Made by a program: the position numbers and the translations under genes. DNA of 64,000 nt from Panonychus citri (lineage: Eukaryota; Arthropoda; Arachnida; Trombidiformes; Tetranychidae). The notes under the pieces are model-generated. The model saw only the letters and a list, made by a program, of their open reading frames with translations. It did no database searches and was not told the origin of the DNA. The first letter of the stretch is position 1, and the number at the start of each line of letters is the position of its first letter. The stretch is from positions 4,278,001 through 4,342,000 of the forward strand of contig NW_026515543.1 in assembly GCF_014898815.1 (NCBI RefSeq). The letters are read 5' to 3'. This document shows, one piece after another, positions 1-13,788 of this stretch.

Positions 1-1114
1 ATAATTTGATATGATTGAGAATCGCTGAAAATTAACTCAATCAATAATGGAATCAATTAATCAACATAATCGTTAGAGAAAGTTTAATCATCGCCACCGT
101 CGTTAATCAAATTGGATCAACAATTTAACAAGATGAACCTCAATTGTTGATTGTACTTTCATATCTTGACTATGACCTTTTCCAACAATCAACTTGATCA
201 TCGTAAAATTAATTTCCACAACAACAACAACAGCCCACTTAGTTAATTCAGTTATCATCAGCTAAGTGAATTAGTTAGTTACCCTTTAAATGCATTCGTT
301 GATTATTACATTAGCTTAATTGTTGTTTACGAAAAAATCTTCTAGACTTAACCTTGTCCTAAAACCTACGCGATTTAATTTAATTTCAAGAAACCAAATG
401 ATTAATAGTTGGAGTGAATTCCAATAATTATCTAGAAAATTCTGATCACTTTGTGATTTAAGACTCGTGAGTTAATTTTAAATTGTTGATTATCAATGAT
501 TAGCATTTTGGTCGATGGGCAAAAACCCCAACAATTTACTTGGAAATGTTAATTGTTATCTAATAAACAAACAATTGAGATTACAAAGATTTAGTTGATT
601 ATCAATCTAATGCTAATTGTAATTGATCAGATTGTTACTGTGGGTGTTGTTGATTAACTACTATAAGACAACCCACTGATTAGAGTATTAAATTGTGATA
701 ACAATTTAAATTGTAAACGATCTAAGGACTTGATTATCAACTTTCTAATGAAACAAAAGCATTTTAATCAACATGTTTAATGAAATTACAAGAAAATTAT
801 TTGATTGATTTGATTGTTGGTTTAATTGTTGTTGTATGAGATGATAAACGGAAAAGAAAAAGACAATTAAATTGTTTCAACTAATTAGAGTTAATTGTTA
901 ACAGTCAGAAGCAAAAGAAGAAAATTAAATTTCAATGAATTAAAGGGTAAAAAAAGGTAAATGAATCAGTAATCAAAAAGAGAGACAAATAGATTGACTT
1001 GAACACAGAACAAAATAATTAACTATGAAAGGACAACAATCAAATTTGAAGACGATTACAACAATTAAATTGTCGCAGATAAATCAGATGTTGATGTTAA
1101 TCATTATTTCCCAA
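1..1114. other. Intergenic DNA, no gene seen
   Basis: AT-rich sequence downstream of the CLIP-like gene. It is packed with short words of the CAATTAA/TTAATTG type and has no convincing open frame, RNA gene or repeat array. Confidence 0.6.
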
Positions 1115-3081
1115 TTAAAATCTTGGTCCATTACGAACGGTTCTGGTCACTGTGGTCATCCGATTGGGATCCGCCTTGACCACTTTGTAGCTCGGGGCAA
1201 ATAGGCCATATCGGGATCGACAATGAAAGTATCTGTGATTAAGAATCAACAATTAACAGATTAACAATTAAAGTTTAGAATCAAAATTTGTGAAAATAAT
1301 AACTTTTTTCCAGATTGAGGTTTTTGTTTCCAGATTGTTATTATGTGATAATTAATATTAATTAACTGTGGAAATAAACTCTTCTAACAATTAAATTAAC
1401 GCTGATAGTGATTAACAATCAGTTGACCTTGAAACATACTAAATAATTTTTTTAATCATCTTCCCAATGGGAATTATGAAAATTTAATTTTGTCAGCGAG
1501 AAAATTTTTAATTGTTGAAAGACAATCAAATAACACCAAACTAAAAAAACAATATATTTAATCAAGGATAACTAGTCTTTGTTGTGATCAACAATTTAGT
1601 CAGTTGATTAAATGTCTTTCCTTTTGATTAAAAGTTAACAATTAAACAACAAAATTATGTTATTAAATTAATTGTGAAAATATGTCTTTCAAATTGTAAC
1701 AAGAATTGATTATAAATGAAAATTTCCAATTATCGATAAAATTTTAATCGTACAATTAATGGCGTAATTAGTGATTAATGAGAGGGAGAGAGAGTTGATT
1801 GTAAATGTTAATTGGATAGAAAATTAATTGTTAAACTATTAGAATAAAAATAAATTATGATCTAAATAAGAGTCAATTGATTTACCTTTTTCCAGCAACT
1901 TGTCCATCGTTTTTACCATGAGGCTCATCGAGTTCAACTCCAGCCCATTGACCGGCGGCGAAATTGGTTGACCCTATGAACCGAAGGCGACCCGTTAGAA
2001 GACCTTTGGATGAATTGACGAACACCTTATCCCCAGGACGAAGTGGACCTGGTTTGTATTGGCCGTCAACTGTTGTTGTCACCGTGGAGACGGTGGTTAA
2101 AGTTGACGTTGGCTTACGGGGAAGTGTGTAAGAGTAAACTTTAGTTGATCTGTTTTCGGTGGCATAATCATCAGCGGCGATCAGGTTACTAAGGTCATCA
2201 GTATTGGACCAAGCATATCGAGCTAATGGACTGACTGATCGATGGCGCATCGGTGATCCAGCTCTACGAGAAGATGATCGGGAAGATGGACAATTGGGAT
2301 CATGATGTGTCTCCGAGTAGGATAACCATCGAGATGATTCAGGTGACCTGGAAACTGATCGGGATAAAGATCGACTTCGCTCCGAGTTACTGGTATATGA
2401 ACGACTTGGTGAACCGCCACGAGATGAGGTTCCACCAGTTTTAAGAGAACGACGGAGACCACGAGCAATCACTTCACCATCAGCGGAAATACCAGAGTCG
2501 GGAGTGGACTTACCAAACGAATAAGGGTAACGTGAAAGCCGCTGGAGACGGCAGAAAAGTCCACGTTTGGGTTCACAGTAAAAATAGCGCCTTCCACTCA
2601 CTGAACCAGCATTTTTACCAATCGGCTCATCGAGGACCACCCCAGCCCAATCACCGTCGGCAAAATGAACCTCACCAATGAACTGAATGTAGCCTGGCTT
2701 GTTTCCGTCAACCCAAACACGATCACCGACAATATAATCGTCAATCAGGCCATCTGTAAATGAGAGACGCAATTTAGTCAAAGTTTCATCGCAATGGGCT
2801 AATATTGATTCGGGTGATGATAATGATGAAGATGAGGTTGATGTTGATGAGGAAGATGATTGATTAATTGTTGGTGGCGGTGGTGAAGGTGAAGGCGGAG
2901 GTAACAACGATGTCCGTTTCTTCAAACATGATTTAACCGGACACCTTTTAATTGTCCTCGGCAAGATAACACCATCAACCTCATCATTAATAATAACATT
3001 AGATGTTAATTTTACTGTTGAAGTTAATTGTTGATGTTTAGTTGATTCTGACGCTGATAAACCACAAGAATTACAGATCAT
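1115..3081 (-). CDS. CLIP-family protein with two CAP-Gly domains
   Basis: Two coding exons, 1886..3081 and 1115..1232, joined by a 653-bp intron with GTAAAT donor, CAG acceptor and matching phase 2; product about 437 aa. CAP-Gly domains of CLIP-170/CLIP-190 bind the EEY-type tails of tubulin and EB proteins at growing microtubule plus ends. The first domain (about residues 118-180) has GDRVWV, WAGVVLDEPIGKN and a C-terminal YFYC segment; its groove motif reads GKNAG instead of the usual GKNDG. The second (about 347-412) has WAGVELDEPHGKNDG and is completed by exon 2, which begins YFHC. The linker is Ser/Arg-rich, a usual basic microtubule-binding linker. No coiled coil or zinc knuckle follows, so this is a short CLIP, closer in size to CLIP3/4-type proteins without ankyrin repeats. 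The Pro/Ser-rich N-terminus (residues 1-109) may be bypassed by an alternative first exon at 3753..3798. Confidence 0.85.
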
Positions 3082-3752
3082 ATTTAACTAACAAAGGGTT
3101 AATAATAATAATACTGACACACAACAATTAAAAATAGTAACGTTGAGATCGAGACGATTTTTCAATCAATTGATTTCCTTTTTTTACCTTCGTTAGTTAA
3201 CTAATCAACCAACTACTCTCTGATTACCGTTAACTAAATTGTTATAATAATGATGAGTTGAGCAAAAAAAAAACTGGTATATCGTTAATAATTTAGTTGA
3301 TGGTGATTTGTTGATTCTCACCTCGATTAATAGTTTTACTGATTAGTTAGTCATTATCAATGTCAATGATTGTTGAGTTGCCCTGATTGTGGAGTCTAAA
3401 AAATTGACAATCATCATGATGATTAAAATAATCATCGTGATTAGATGATTGCAAATGTATTTTAATGTGTTTATGTGAGTGTGCAGTTGATTAAGGTAAC
3501 AATCAACTAAATTGAATGAATAAGAATATGAAGAAAAAAATCTCTGATTATCAACAGTAAACAACAATTAACTTTAACAGAAGAAGAAAAAAACTTTTTT
3601 TCGATATTAATAGTTAATCAATTCAAGAATTAATTTAGCAAATCATCATTAGTCAATATGTTTATATTGTTAGGGGTAAATTGTTGCACTAATCACACAT
3701 ATAAATTGATCAATTTACTAATTGCTATTGATTTAAATTGTTGTTAACTTAC

Positions 3753-3798
3753 CACTTGATAGGTAATTCTTTGTATCCGTAATTATATCGTCACTCAT
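3753..3798 (-). other. Candidate alternative first exon of the CLIP-like gene
   Basis: On the minus strand an ATG at 3798 opens a 46-base exon encoding 15 residues (MSDDIITD...) and ends at a strong donor (G|GTAAGT, phase 1). Inside the large downstream exon a TTTACAG acceptor at 2753/2754 lies in exactly the matching phase. Joining them gives a 343-aa isoform that enters the first CAP-Gly domain directly and omits the Ser/Pro-rich N-terminus. Phase agreement and both splice signals are seen in the sequence; use in vivo is inferred. Confidence 0.5.
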
Positions 3799-4880
3799 TT
3801 TAAAATCAACAGTTGGTCTTTCAATTGATGAATTTCTGAGATAAAATTTCACTGAGAGAAAGAAATTAAAATTAATTACTAATTAAATTAATATTCGTAT
3901 CAATTAGAAACAATAATCGAAAGAAAAAAGTGAAAGTAAAAGTTTGAAAATTGGAAAATAATTGTAACTCTAATTACTTGTTGTTGTTTGTTAATCCTTT
4001 TTGTCTTTATCCAAATGAATTAATGATTTAAATTGTTGTTCACTTAATTTTTAGTAAATTGTTTGTTTAAATGATGAAATTTAATGCTGATGTTTGGGAA
4101 TCAATTGTAATTGTTGTTGGTTGAATGTTCACTAATCAAGGTAAGGTTGTTAACTAAACTAGTTGGGCGCCACGGAAACTCAATTCCAAGTATATTAGGT
4201 GGGCTACAATTTAATAAACAGGTAATCAAGATGATGATCAAGATAATCAAGATGATAAAGATGATAAATGAGAAGAATAGAAGAGAGAAAGAGAGAGAGA
4301 AAGAGAAAGTGAGTGAGTGAGATGAAAAACTTTTCGTTTTTGCTAAGGTTTGAATTCTGGTTAACTGTTAAGCTTTTAATGTACGAATGTTAATTTTCAT
4401 GTTGATTCGCAATTTAATTTGATTGTTCATTTTTTGTTTCTCTTTGCTTTTGAATTTGATTAATCAATCAACACTTTTATTTGATTTATTCCTTGAAAGT
4501 GATTTACCATTAGGTTGAAATCTTCTTTGTGGTCTTTAGGCCTGAAAGATATTAATTATCACGCCTTCGTTTTTGATTGTAACTTTAACAAGGTCTTTGG
4601 ATTAATATATTGTAATTGTTACCAAATTTTGAGCAAATTAATGATTTGCTATTTGGCTAAATGAGCGAAATTTGGCCGAATGAACGATTAGTTTACCGAA
4701 AGTTTGATTAGAATACAGTTTTATCAACATGATAGAGGAAAAGTTATTCTATTGAAAGATTGTTTCTCGAGTGAAGTGTTAAATGATTATCAGGATTAAA
4801 CCATTTTTTTGTATAAGGACTTTTAATTTATTTGTTTTTTATGTAATACGAATTGAAAGTCTCGTAAATGTTGCTATTGT
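3799..4880. other. Intergenic region without a gene
   Basis: Spacer between the CLIP-like gene's presumed 5' end and the 3' end of RpS19. It contains a GA-rich low-complexity tract near 4270-4320. No coding signal was found on either strand. Confidence 0.5.
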
Positions 4881-5500
4881 TTACAGGATCACTTCACTTC
4901 TGGTTGTTGCCTTAAGTTGAGCTGAAAGTCTGTCCAAATCTCGGACACCTTGTGATGTCAATTTACGTCCTCCAGAGACTGGATCCTTTTCAACCCATTT
5001 TAATGCTTCCAAACTTTGTAAAGCTTTTCTAAGAACTGTTCCACTAGCCTTGCAAAAGTGTGATGGTCGAACACCTCGTCGGTATCTACCTCCAAATACA
5101 CGTCTAAGGGAACCAACACCTGATGGTGATCGAAGATAAAGATGTCTAGCAATGGCTGCACATCTAACGTAATACCAATCAGGATCAAATGGAGCGAGTT
5201 CCTTGAATAGACCAGTTTTAACGATATCGATGTCTAATTTAGTTGGAATTGGTAATTTGCCAGACCTACAGGACAAAACATAGAAAACATTCAATTAATT
5301 AAAATAATCAAACAAAATAAATCAAAACCAATTAAATGATCAAGCCAACAACACACCGGCCACAAAATAGACAAAAAAACACCAAGAGAAACCATAACAA
5401 AATCAACTTACTTTTTAAGAAATTTGGCAACTTCAATTACCAAAACAGATTGATTGACATCCTTAACACCGATAGACTTAACCTTAGCGTTTAATTTCAT
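4881..5500 (-). CDS. RpS19: 40S ribosomal protein eS19
   Basis: Two exons, 5412..5500 and 4881..5265, joined through a 146-bp intron (GTAAGT donor, TGTAG acceptor, phase 2), give a 157-aa protein, slightly longer than the usual ~145 aa. Family hallmarks are the N-terminal VKDVNQ, KELAPFDPDWYYVR, ARHLYLRSPSGVGSL, GVRPSHF, the QSLEALKWVEKD helix and GGRKLTSQGVRDLDR. eS19 is a structural component of the small subunit head and is needed for 18S rRNA maturation. The ATG at 5498-5500 sits at the normal start of the family, and the intron falls just after the FLKK segment. Confidence 0.97.
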
Positions 5501-6096
5501 GATTGTAACAAAATTTAATTAATTACAATTAAATAAATTGATAAAACAAATCCAATAACACAAACCAAAACCAACAAGAAATTTCAATTCTTCAAAAAAA
5601 ATCAACTTCCTTTTCCGCTGCAACACGAACGCCATCTAGCGGAGGAATCCAACTTTGCGCTGTAAATTTGAATTCTTTTTCTTTTTCCAAAAAGTTGATT
5701 AACTTATTAATTGTTGAGAAAAGCAACTTGATTCATTGATTGAATAATTTGTTCATTTAAATTGATGGTTTGATTAGAAATGAATGAAGAATATTTAGTT
5801 TGTTGATATTTAGACTAATTAATTGTATTCCAAATGAAAATGATTAGTTATTATCTTTGGTTTGATTTTAGATTTTTTCTTTCACTTTAATTGTTTCAGA
5901 ATTTTCAATTAAATTAGTTAATTATTTTCGTAGTTTCATCATTCCAATAAATATTTTCCATCTTAAATCATTTTCTTGAACAAATAAAAGTTTATGATAT
6001 ATTTTGATAACTGATTAGATAAATTGTTATGGTTCTTGTAATAAAACAAAATGATTTGATTGTTTCTCCAACAATTAAGACAACAAATTGAATTGA
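5501..6096. promoter_or_regulatory. Shared divergent upstream region of RpS19 and the thyroglobulin-repeat gene
   Basis: The two genes are transcribed away from each other across about 600 bp. The RpS19-proximal part (about 5600-5660) is less AT-rich and holds GCCATCTAG, the reverse of CTAGATGGC, a word also found at 14,291. No TATA box is evident for RpS19. Transcription start sites cannot be placed from sequence alone. Confidence 0.3.
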
Positions 6097-7752
6097 ATGT
6101 TTCTAATAATGTCAACAATTAAATTTTCATATTTAATGAACAGTTTTTCATGTCTATTGTTGGTTTTATCGGTCAGTCTTGTTACTGGAGTTGATGTTTG
6201 CTCATCTAATTATTGTACAATTAATAAATGTCCACAAGAAATAACCGATTGCCCTGAAGGCTATTTACTTTTGACTAATTCAACGACCTGTGGCTGTTGT
6301 AATCTCTGTGTCAAGATTGGTGGTGAGTTTAATTAACCTTAATTTCAATTTTTATCCAAAAAATTAACAATTAAAACTAATCAACAGATTTAGACGAGAA
6401 TTGTGTTAAAACGTCTTATCAAAATATCCCAGCAATTATTTGTGGTGAACAATTAGTTTGCTCTGACAATCAACCATTAGCTAAATGTGTCCAAGGTAAG
6501 GACAAGTTAATTATCACAATTTAAATAATTTTGATTGGTGAAAATAATGAGAAATAAATTTAGTCTAAATTGTTACAGGTAAAAGTGATTGTTTGACCAA
6601 ACGGATAAAAGCATTGGAAATAAACACCAATGGAAACAATTTAAATTATATCACTAATTGTGATTATTTTGGTGATTATTTCAATTTCCAATGTTTCAAT
6701 TCAAGGTATTAAAAGATTAACAATCAAATTGGTATAAAATTTTAACAATTAACTGTCAACAATTTAGGTGTTTCTGTGTTGATGGAAATGGAAACAAAAT
6801 TTTCGGTGATTTTTTAGAGACCCAAAAATCATCAGTTAATTGTGGTAATTATCACAGAGGAAAAGATATAATTTAATATGATATTAATCTAATTTAATTG
6901 TGCTAAGCTTGTTCCCGTGATCTTAATTCAATCAGTTCAATGTTAAACAATCAGGGACAATTAAAAATACCCTCTGGTTCACCACAATGTCAATCAAATG
7001 GTAACTATTTAAGTTTACAATTAACTAATACCCATGGTTATTGTATCGATTCAACATCTAATCATGGACGAGCAATTAAAGGAGTTCCAGTGACAATTAA
7101 TAATATTAAAAAGTTACCCTGTTGTAAGTGTAATCAAAACAAAGTAAATCAAATATTAAACGCTGTTAATTGCTGCTTAATTGTTTCAGATAATCAAAAA
7201 ACATCAGATTTCCCTTGTTGGTCTGAATTAACCAGAAAAACTAATCAACTTACAAATCTCAAGAAAACATTTGATTATGTTGTTGGTTACGAATTACCTG
7301 ATTGTGATTTAGATGGAACCTTCAAAGCTAAACAATGTGATAAAACAAGGTAACAATTTAGAGCTCTTAATCAACAACAATTAATTTTCTTCTTAATTGT
7401 GATCAGTTGTTTCTGCGTAAACAAAAAAGGTGAAAAGTTTGGAAGCCAAGTAACAATTTCAAGAGATTCACCAGATATTGAGAAAATTAAATGTAGTAAG
7501 TAATTAAATCGCTATTTCCTCGTTAATTGTCTAATTAAATTGTTTCCTTGCACAGATTGTATTCGTGATAAAGATATGCTGAGAAAAGTGAACGATAAAA
7601 ATTGGACTAATTATAATTGTGATCATCTTGGTAATTACAATCCAATCCAATGTTTGGATGGTCAATGTTTTTGTGTTGATTTCAATGGATTACCAATTGA
7701 TAATCAGCGATACAATCAATCATTAGTTGAAACAATTAACTGTTCATCGTGA
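6097..7752 (+). CDS. Secreted multi-domain thyroglobulin type-1 repeat protein
   Basis: Seven exons (6097..6322, 6388..6495, 6579..6705, 6768..6844, 6908..7349, 7407..7495, 7556..7752) join with consistent phases into 421 aa. A signal peptide (hydrophobic SCLLLVLSVSLVTG) is followed by a Cys-rich module with a CGCCNLC core, resembling the N-terminal fold of IGF-binding proteins. Then come about four thyroglobulin type-1 units. Units 1, 3 and 4 show the C...CD.xG.F...QC...CFCV pattern (NCDYFGDYFNFQC/CFCVDGNG; DCDLDGTFKAKQC/CFCVNKKG; NCDHLGNYNPIQC/CFCVDFNG). Unit 2 is degenerate (PQCQSNG/YCIDS). Cys-Phe-Cys-Val replaces the usual Cys-Trp-Cys-Val throughout. Tg-1 proteins are extracellular, and some inhibit cysteine or aspartic proteases (thyropins); the exact role here is unknown. 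Alternative starts at 6109 and 6136 would keep the signal peptide. Confidence 0.85.
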
Positions 7753-9863
7753 TGGACTATCAAGATTAATTGTGATTGCAATTGAAATGATTGATTGTTT
7801 TTGTTTGGAGAAAATTTTGTGAAAATCTTATTAATCTTGAATGTGTATTTTGAACAATTAATTAATTTTTGGAAATGTTTCTGGAAAATTAAATGGTCAT
7901 TTAAATTGATTGAACATCGAATAGATTTTTGGTGATTTTAACAATTAATTATACAATCGGCGAATCAAATCTTTATGTTATTAATCTCAATTTTTTTATA
8001 GTTGACAATTAAAACCCTTTGGCTTGATTGTCACAGTCTTAACATTAATTAATTTGATTATTAACATCAAGATTTGTTACAATTATTAATAGTTTAACAA
8101 TAATCAAGGTAGAATCAGAAAATAGAAACAGTTAGATTTTGATAGTTTGTGAAATGGGATGACAACAATTAGCTAATTGTTTAACAGATGATTAAGAATC
8201 AAATTATACATTAACCAGGATAATTTTCAATTTGGTAAATAATATGTAGGAACAATCAGTTAATCACAATTAGAGAACGAAAATAGAACATGTGAAAATG
8301 ATACATGAAGAAAGACAGAAACAATATATGAATGAGTTAACATAATTAACAAGAGGAATTAGTGACAATTAATTGTGACAGAGGAAAACAATTAGGTGAA
8401 CGTGTAACAATTAATCAAATTGATTTGAATGGATAACAGTTTGTTAGAGGGTTAATTTTGTTTGAGTTTGAACATGTTAATTTTGTAAGTACAGGTTAAT
8501 ACAGTTTATGATTAACTAATTATTTATCATTTCAACTGACCAATAAAATAAAGTGATTAAAGTTGTTAATTAAAATATCCTAATTAGATATGAGTTGTTT
8601 GGTAACTTGAATGAGATATTCACATGGGGAGTTAAAGGTTAATCAACAGGAACAATTAAATGTAATGATTAAGTTTCCATCAAAAGTAAATGTTTGATTA
8701 GTAAAATGATTAATTGTTGCTGTTTCCTCTTCATGTCATCAATTGTTGTCCAGTCAAGATAATCAAATTAATTAATATATTTTTTCGTAAATATTGTTGA
8801 TCCATAATCTATCATAAGATTATCGTAACATTAACATGGTCCATAAAAATTAAATCTTTATCGCTGGTTAATCATTTGGGTCCTTCTAATTGATCATTTG
8901 AGTTAATAATTTGTTAATGAAAGGCGAAGGCGACTTATCAAAAATAAATATCTCCAAAGTGTTGAATCGTTAATTGTGATTAACAATAAAACAATAGTGC
9001 GGATAAAGTTGTTAATCCACTGAAACTTCATGGCTTAATTGTTGTTGGTTTGTAATTAATATTAACAGCTTGTTATCACTTGATGATCCATGTGTATTAT
9101 ATCATTTCCCTTTTGCTTTTGTGTATTTTTTTACAACAGAAAATAAAACAAAATAAGATAAATCATGAACAATCAATTCTTCATCATTTAAAGTTGATCC
9201 ATTGTTTCTTGATTTAACGGTTATCAACGTTAATCACCATAATCTCCGGTTTTCTTTTTATATGATCAGCACAACAATTAAGGAAACTAAATAGCTTCGG
9301 CTAATTAGTTGAATGTTAGGTGATAATTAAATGAGAGCTTATTTTTGGCAAAACGGGAAACCAATTATAAGAATTGATTAATAACAACAAAAGGATCAAA
9401 GTGATGATGAGGATATAAAGTGAGGTTGAGAGAGAGCAAAGGGTTAATGAATTGGATTAACTTCAAGTTAAATCCAACTGATAAAAAGCAAGTATCGGGA
9501 AATGCTAATTGTTATTAAATTAACAATAGAATCAACGATAACTACCCGAAGAGCGTTACCTGGTTAGTTCTTTGGTGTGGTTTGGGTTTTGGTGGGTAAA
9601 GTGTTTTAGTTAACGGGTTTAAATTGTGCAATATTATTGCACATCAGAAATATAAATAAAAACAAGTTGGTTAAATTTTGTTAATTGCCACAAGTTGATT
9701 GACCAGAGTTGAAATGATTTGGTTCGAAATAGTTGATTGTCTGCTCATCGTAATCCTCCTCAGGTTATTTTGGGAATGTCAATATGGGAATATTGTTTGT
9801 CCAAAATATTCGAGGCCATAAGTTCAACTCAATATTCCAACGAAACATGAAAAGAGATCGTCT
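7753..9863. other. Intergenic region, about 2.1 kb, no gene seen
   Basis: Downstream of two convergent genes. AT-rich, with many CAATTAA-type words. No frame with codon structure, splice-consistent exon pair or RNA gene was recognised. Confidence 0.5.
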
Positions 9864-12800
9864 CTAAACCGAGGTGACCGTCCAATACCTATTGCTTTCT
9901 TGCAAAGAGGGAGGAGAAGGTTGTTGAAGTTGATTCTCATCAATTGAGTAATTATTAGGTAAACAATCAGGCGAATTAGCCTTATATTTACCATCAATTC
10001 CTTTGGTATGATGAGAGGGTGATGACAAAGGTCCATTCGAGTTATTAATTGTACCGGGATGACGATGAAGATTGGATGATAGACTCTTTGGTCTTGATAG
10101 CTGCTGTTGATGTGATTCTTGAGGTGAATGAGTTGATTTTATTTTATCAATTAAATGGTTACTTCTACTCTTACTTAGGCTCATACTACTATAAATATTT
10201 TGAGATCTTTTGATCGGAGGTGAGATTGGTCGAGAATCTTTTAATGAACTTTTAGCTGAATCAGATGGTTTCCTTGAAGGTAATGTTGAATAGGCGCGAG
10301 CTCCACGAGACAGTTGATTGCTGTGGTTGGTTTTTCCATTGTGATCTCTTTTATGAGATGAATCTGAAAACAATTAGGACAAAAAATGAATTTTTCAGCA
10401 TTGAGAATCACTTTGACATCTTTTTTTACTAACCTGACCCATGGTGACTGCTTGATGAAGATAAATTATCTGAACTTTTGCTGAACTAGGAGATGATCTA
10501 TTAGAGATGGAAGTTGAAATTGTTGATGTTTTTATCTGTGGTGCAAGATGATAAGTCCAATGATCAATTGGTCTGTTTGATGAAGATGCTGAGCTGCTGA
10601 TTGTTGATGAACTATTTGAAGAGGTTGTTGATGATGAACCATTGGTGGATGATGAAGAGGAGGAACAAGATGAAACTTGAGGTGAAAGAGTTGATCTTTG
10701 GTAAAATAAGATGTAAGCATCTGATGTAACTACGGATCGCTCGAGAATTGGAGTAACAATTTGATCGTCAAATGAGTACCATTTACCGTCGACAACGTTG
10801 CGACAGTATGCGTCATAATGACCTGCAGACATGTTACCATGATGATTACAAACTGCGTAAAGATTGTAAATATTATCTTCATGTTTTGGAAAACCAGATA
10901 CAATTGTATTGTTATTGGTTAAAGTACTTCGTGAGGGTCGACGCCATGGAGATGGTAAATAAACTGTTGAATTGCGTATTGAATTTGAATTGTTAATTTG
11001 ATTGTTGTAATTATCACGTGAAGGCCGACGCCACGGTGATGGTAGACGTCCTGATGAATTACGTATAATTTGACTGTTAATTTGATTGTTGTTGTTAACA
11101 AAGTCAACAGTGTCAACTCCGTGTTTGTTATTGTTTAGATGATTATTGTAATTGTTACGGTTACTTAGATAAGGGTTCATATCTAAACCGGAAAATGGAA
11201 AAGTAACCAAAGTTGTTAATTTAGTTCTCAATGAATTTGAGGCTTGACGGAAACGTTTCAGATGAATTATGAATATATCGGGTGTTGACCAAAGGGAAAG
11301 TTTTTTGATACATTGTTGACGGCGTTTACATGCTGGACACATCCAAGCATTATCAGCGCCTAGACGCTCTTCACGAAAATACATGTCAAGACAATCTTTC
11401 AAAGTTGCTGTATTGGCCATCTCATTGTGAACTTTGATAAACTCAATGTTTGGATCGTCAATTACTGTTAAAAGATCGTCATCATCAACCAATAAGGTTT
11501 GTCTTAGGTCAAGATCCCATTCAATTATAAGCTTAAGATGAATTGGTCCTCGGTAATCAGTTTGTTCACAGTTGGACAAAGCTTTGTCCACTGTTGGCAT
11601 GTAAAGTGGATGGTCAACATCTTCAGGAAGGTAACATTTCCCTGGAAAAGAAGTTAATTAAAATTAAAAAGAAAAGAAAACATTAAGCAAGTTAATTGGA
11701 ACAGTTAAGTAGAAACAGGAAGAATTGAATTAATCGATTGTTATCGTACCTGGTAATCCGTCGATTACTTTTAAGCGGAACAAAGTTGAATCTTTGACTA
11801 TTGCGAGATCACAAGTTTTCCTTAATATTGGTGACATTTTTTTCATAAGATTATGCTGAATCTCCTTGAAAGATGATTCTCTTGGTAGAGAAATACTGAA
11901 GAAAGGGCCAAAAACTTTATTCTCACTTCCAATTCCAACCCGGTTAATCCATAAAAGGGTCAAGGGTTGGGAAGATGGTGGTTGTTGTGATGGAGGATGA
12001 GGCGATGAAGATGATGATAATGATGAAGAGGAAGATGAAGTTGTCGTCGTTGATGAATTATTTATTATCAACGAACTAGGTGTTGATGTTGATGAACCAT
12101 TGACAAGCGTTGAATAATTTTCGGCTCCCCATGTGGGTGTTAAAGGAGTTTCAATAGCTTCAACTTCAACATTATCAATATCATCAAGTATCTCATGCAT
12201 GGTGAGTTTATCCTTGATCAATTCTTTCAATTCAGAACCATTTTCTACAACTAGAAGGACCATCTGACGTTCGGGAATCTTAACCAATCGTGATATTTTA
12301 TCTCGCAATTCCCGTAGAGTTGCTTGAGCTTCAATAGTAACAACCATACGCACCTTTGAAAATATAATATTACAATGAGATGAAATTAATATAACAATGA
12401 TGATGGCTAATAATTACTTATGTATAATCACAGTGAAATAAAATAACAATGAGAAATAAAAAACACAATAACATTAACAATAACAAAAGGTGAAAAAAAT
12501 ATATATAATTAATCATTGACCTTGGATAATATTATTAATATTGAGAAAAAGGTAAAAAAAATAATAGTAAATTTAAATTGCAATGAAAATATAACCACAA
12601 CCAAATCCTTTTGTTATTAATCAACAATTTGATTTTCTTTCATCAAAATTAAATCGTTGATGGTTAATGTTATTGTACTGTAATATTGTTAGTTGTTAGG
12701 AAAGTTGATATTTAAAATGGTTGAGTAGATTTGATTATATTCACTGAATACTTACAATTTTTGTTATATTATCTAAATAAGATACGTTAATTATGACAGT

Positions 12801-13788
12801 TTGTGTGCGTTTGATAGGAACCGGAATTGAAAGGCACATGTAAGGGTCAAAGGTATTGCTGTAATTGTTACATGATCGGCAGACTAACGATGAACGTAAT
12901 TGAGCTTGAAATAGATCATGAATGAAACTGGAATCACATCTCTTATGGTAGGCCAAAGTTTCGGCAGCAATTAGCTCATCAGATTTATTCCAATTTTTCT
13001 GAATTTGCTGAGTAATAAAGAAGGAGAAAAAAAATGGAAAAAAGAAAATATAAAACAAGGAAAAAAAAAGAAAACAGAATAATTGATAAATATCTCGGAT
13101 AATTTGTAGTTAGTCATCATCATTATCATCAACGTGAGTAAACCAATAAACAATAAGATGATTAAGGGGAAAAGAAAGATGAAGAACCATAAAAAAAATG
13201 AGGATCACAAGATTAGATTCTGATTAATTGTAATGATTGGAAAAATGTTTATATGGTTTATTCACATTCGAGATGAAAGTGATTAGTTGAAGAGTGGGGA
13301 AAGAATATATTTACCTTTAATTTTTTTGATTTTCTTTTGGTTGCAATGTTAAGATCCTCATGGAAAATGTCTAATAAAAAGAATAGAAATTCTTGGGCAT
13401 CATGTTGGTCACTTCCTTCGTATTGTTTACAGTATTTCGAGACGAGATGTTTAAACTTATTTGATATTTCGGGGGAATAATTGTTTGTCCAAAGTGATTT
13501 AAAGAGTAGGGCACATTGGCAGGTCACTTCACCATGAGAACCATATTTACACAAATTAATCTGCTTGTTTTTAACCAAATCAATCTTATAATGGTTCATA
13601 ACAAAATATTCAGCCAACAAATCGGTATGAGATAAACATTGTAATATTGCATTCATGAAACAGGTATTACCATGATTTTTGATACCGAACATTGATTCAC
13701 CGATGGTCACCACGGAATTATCCATTCGTAAATGTTTAGATTGATTTGGACCTTGAAAAAGTGAACTTAATACAGTTAATCCTCTCAT
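9864..13788 (-). CDS. Ubiquitin-specific protease, USP31/USP43-like
   Basis: Five exons: 13315..13788, 12756..13007, 11750..12353, 10434..11641, 9864..10363. The Cys box (NHGNTCFMNAILQCL) and QHDAQEF motif are in exon 1. A zinc-ribbon half CRSC is in exon 2 and its partner CPACKRRQ in exon 4. The His box (CNHHGNMSAGHYDAYCRN, then WYSFDD) ends the catalytic domain in exon 4. Exon 3 carries a ubiquitin-like stretch (LRELRDKI..IPERQMVLL) and a Ser-rich insert, as in USP31/43. Deubiquitinases of this type cleave ubiquitin chains from substrates. The C-terminus is Ser-rich and ends TVTSV, compatible with a PDZ ligand. Odd: the frame of exon 4 does not fit exon 5 with the best donor (CAG|GTTAGT). 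Either a weaker donor five bases upstream in transcript terms (ATGG|GTCAGG) is used, or one base is missing in the A4 run at 10,476-10,479. An in-frame TGA just upstream supports the ATG at 13,788. Confidence 0.88.
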
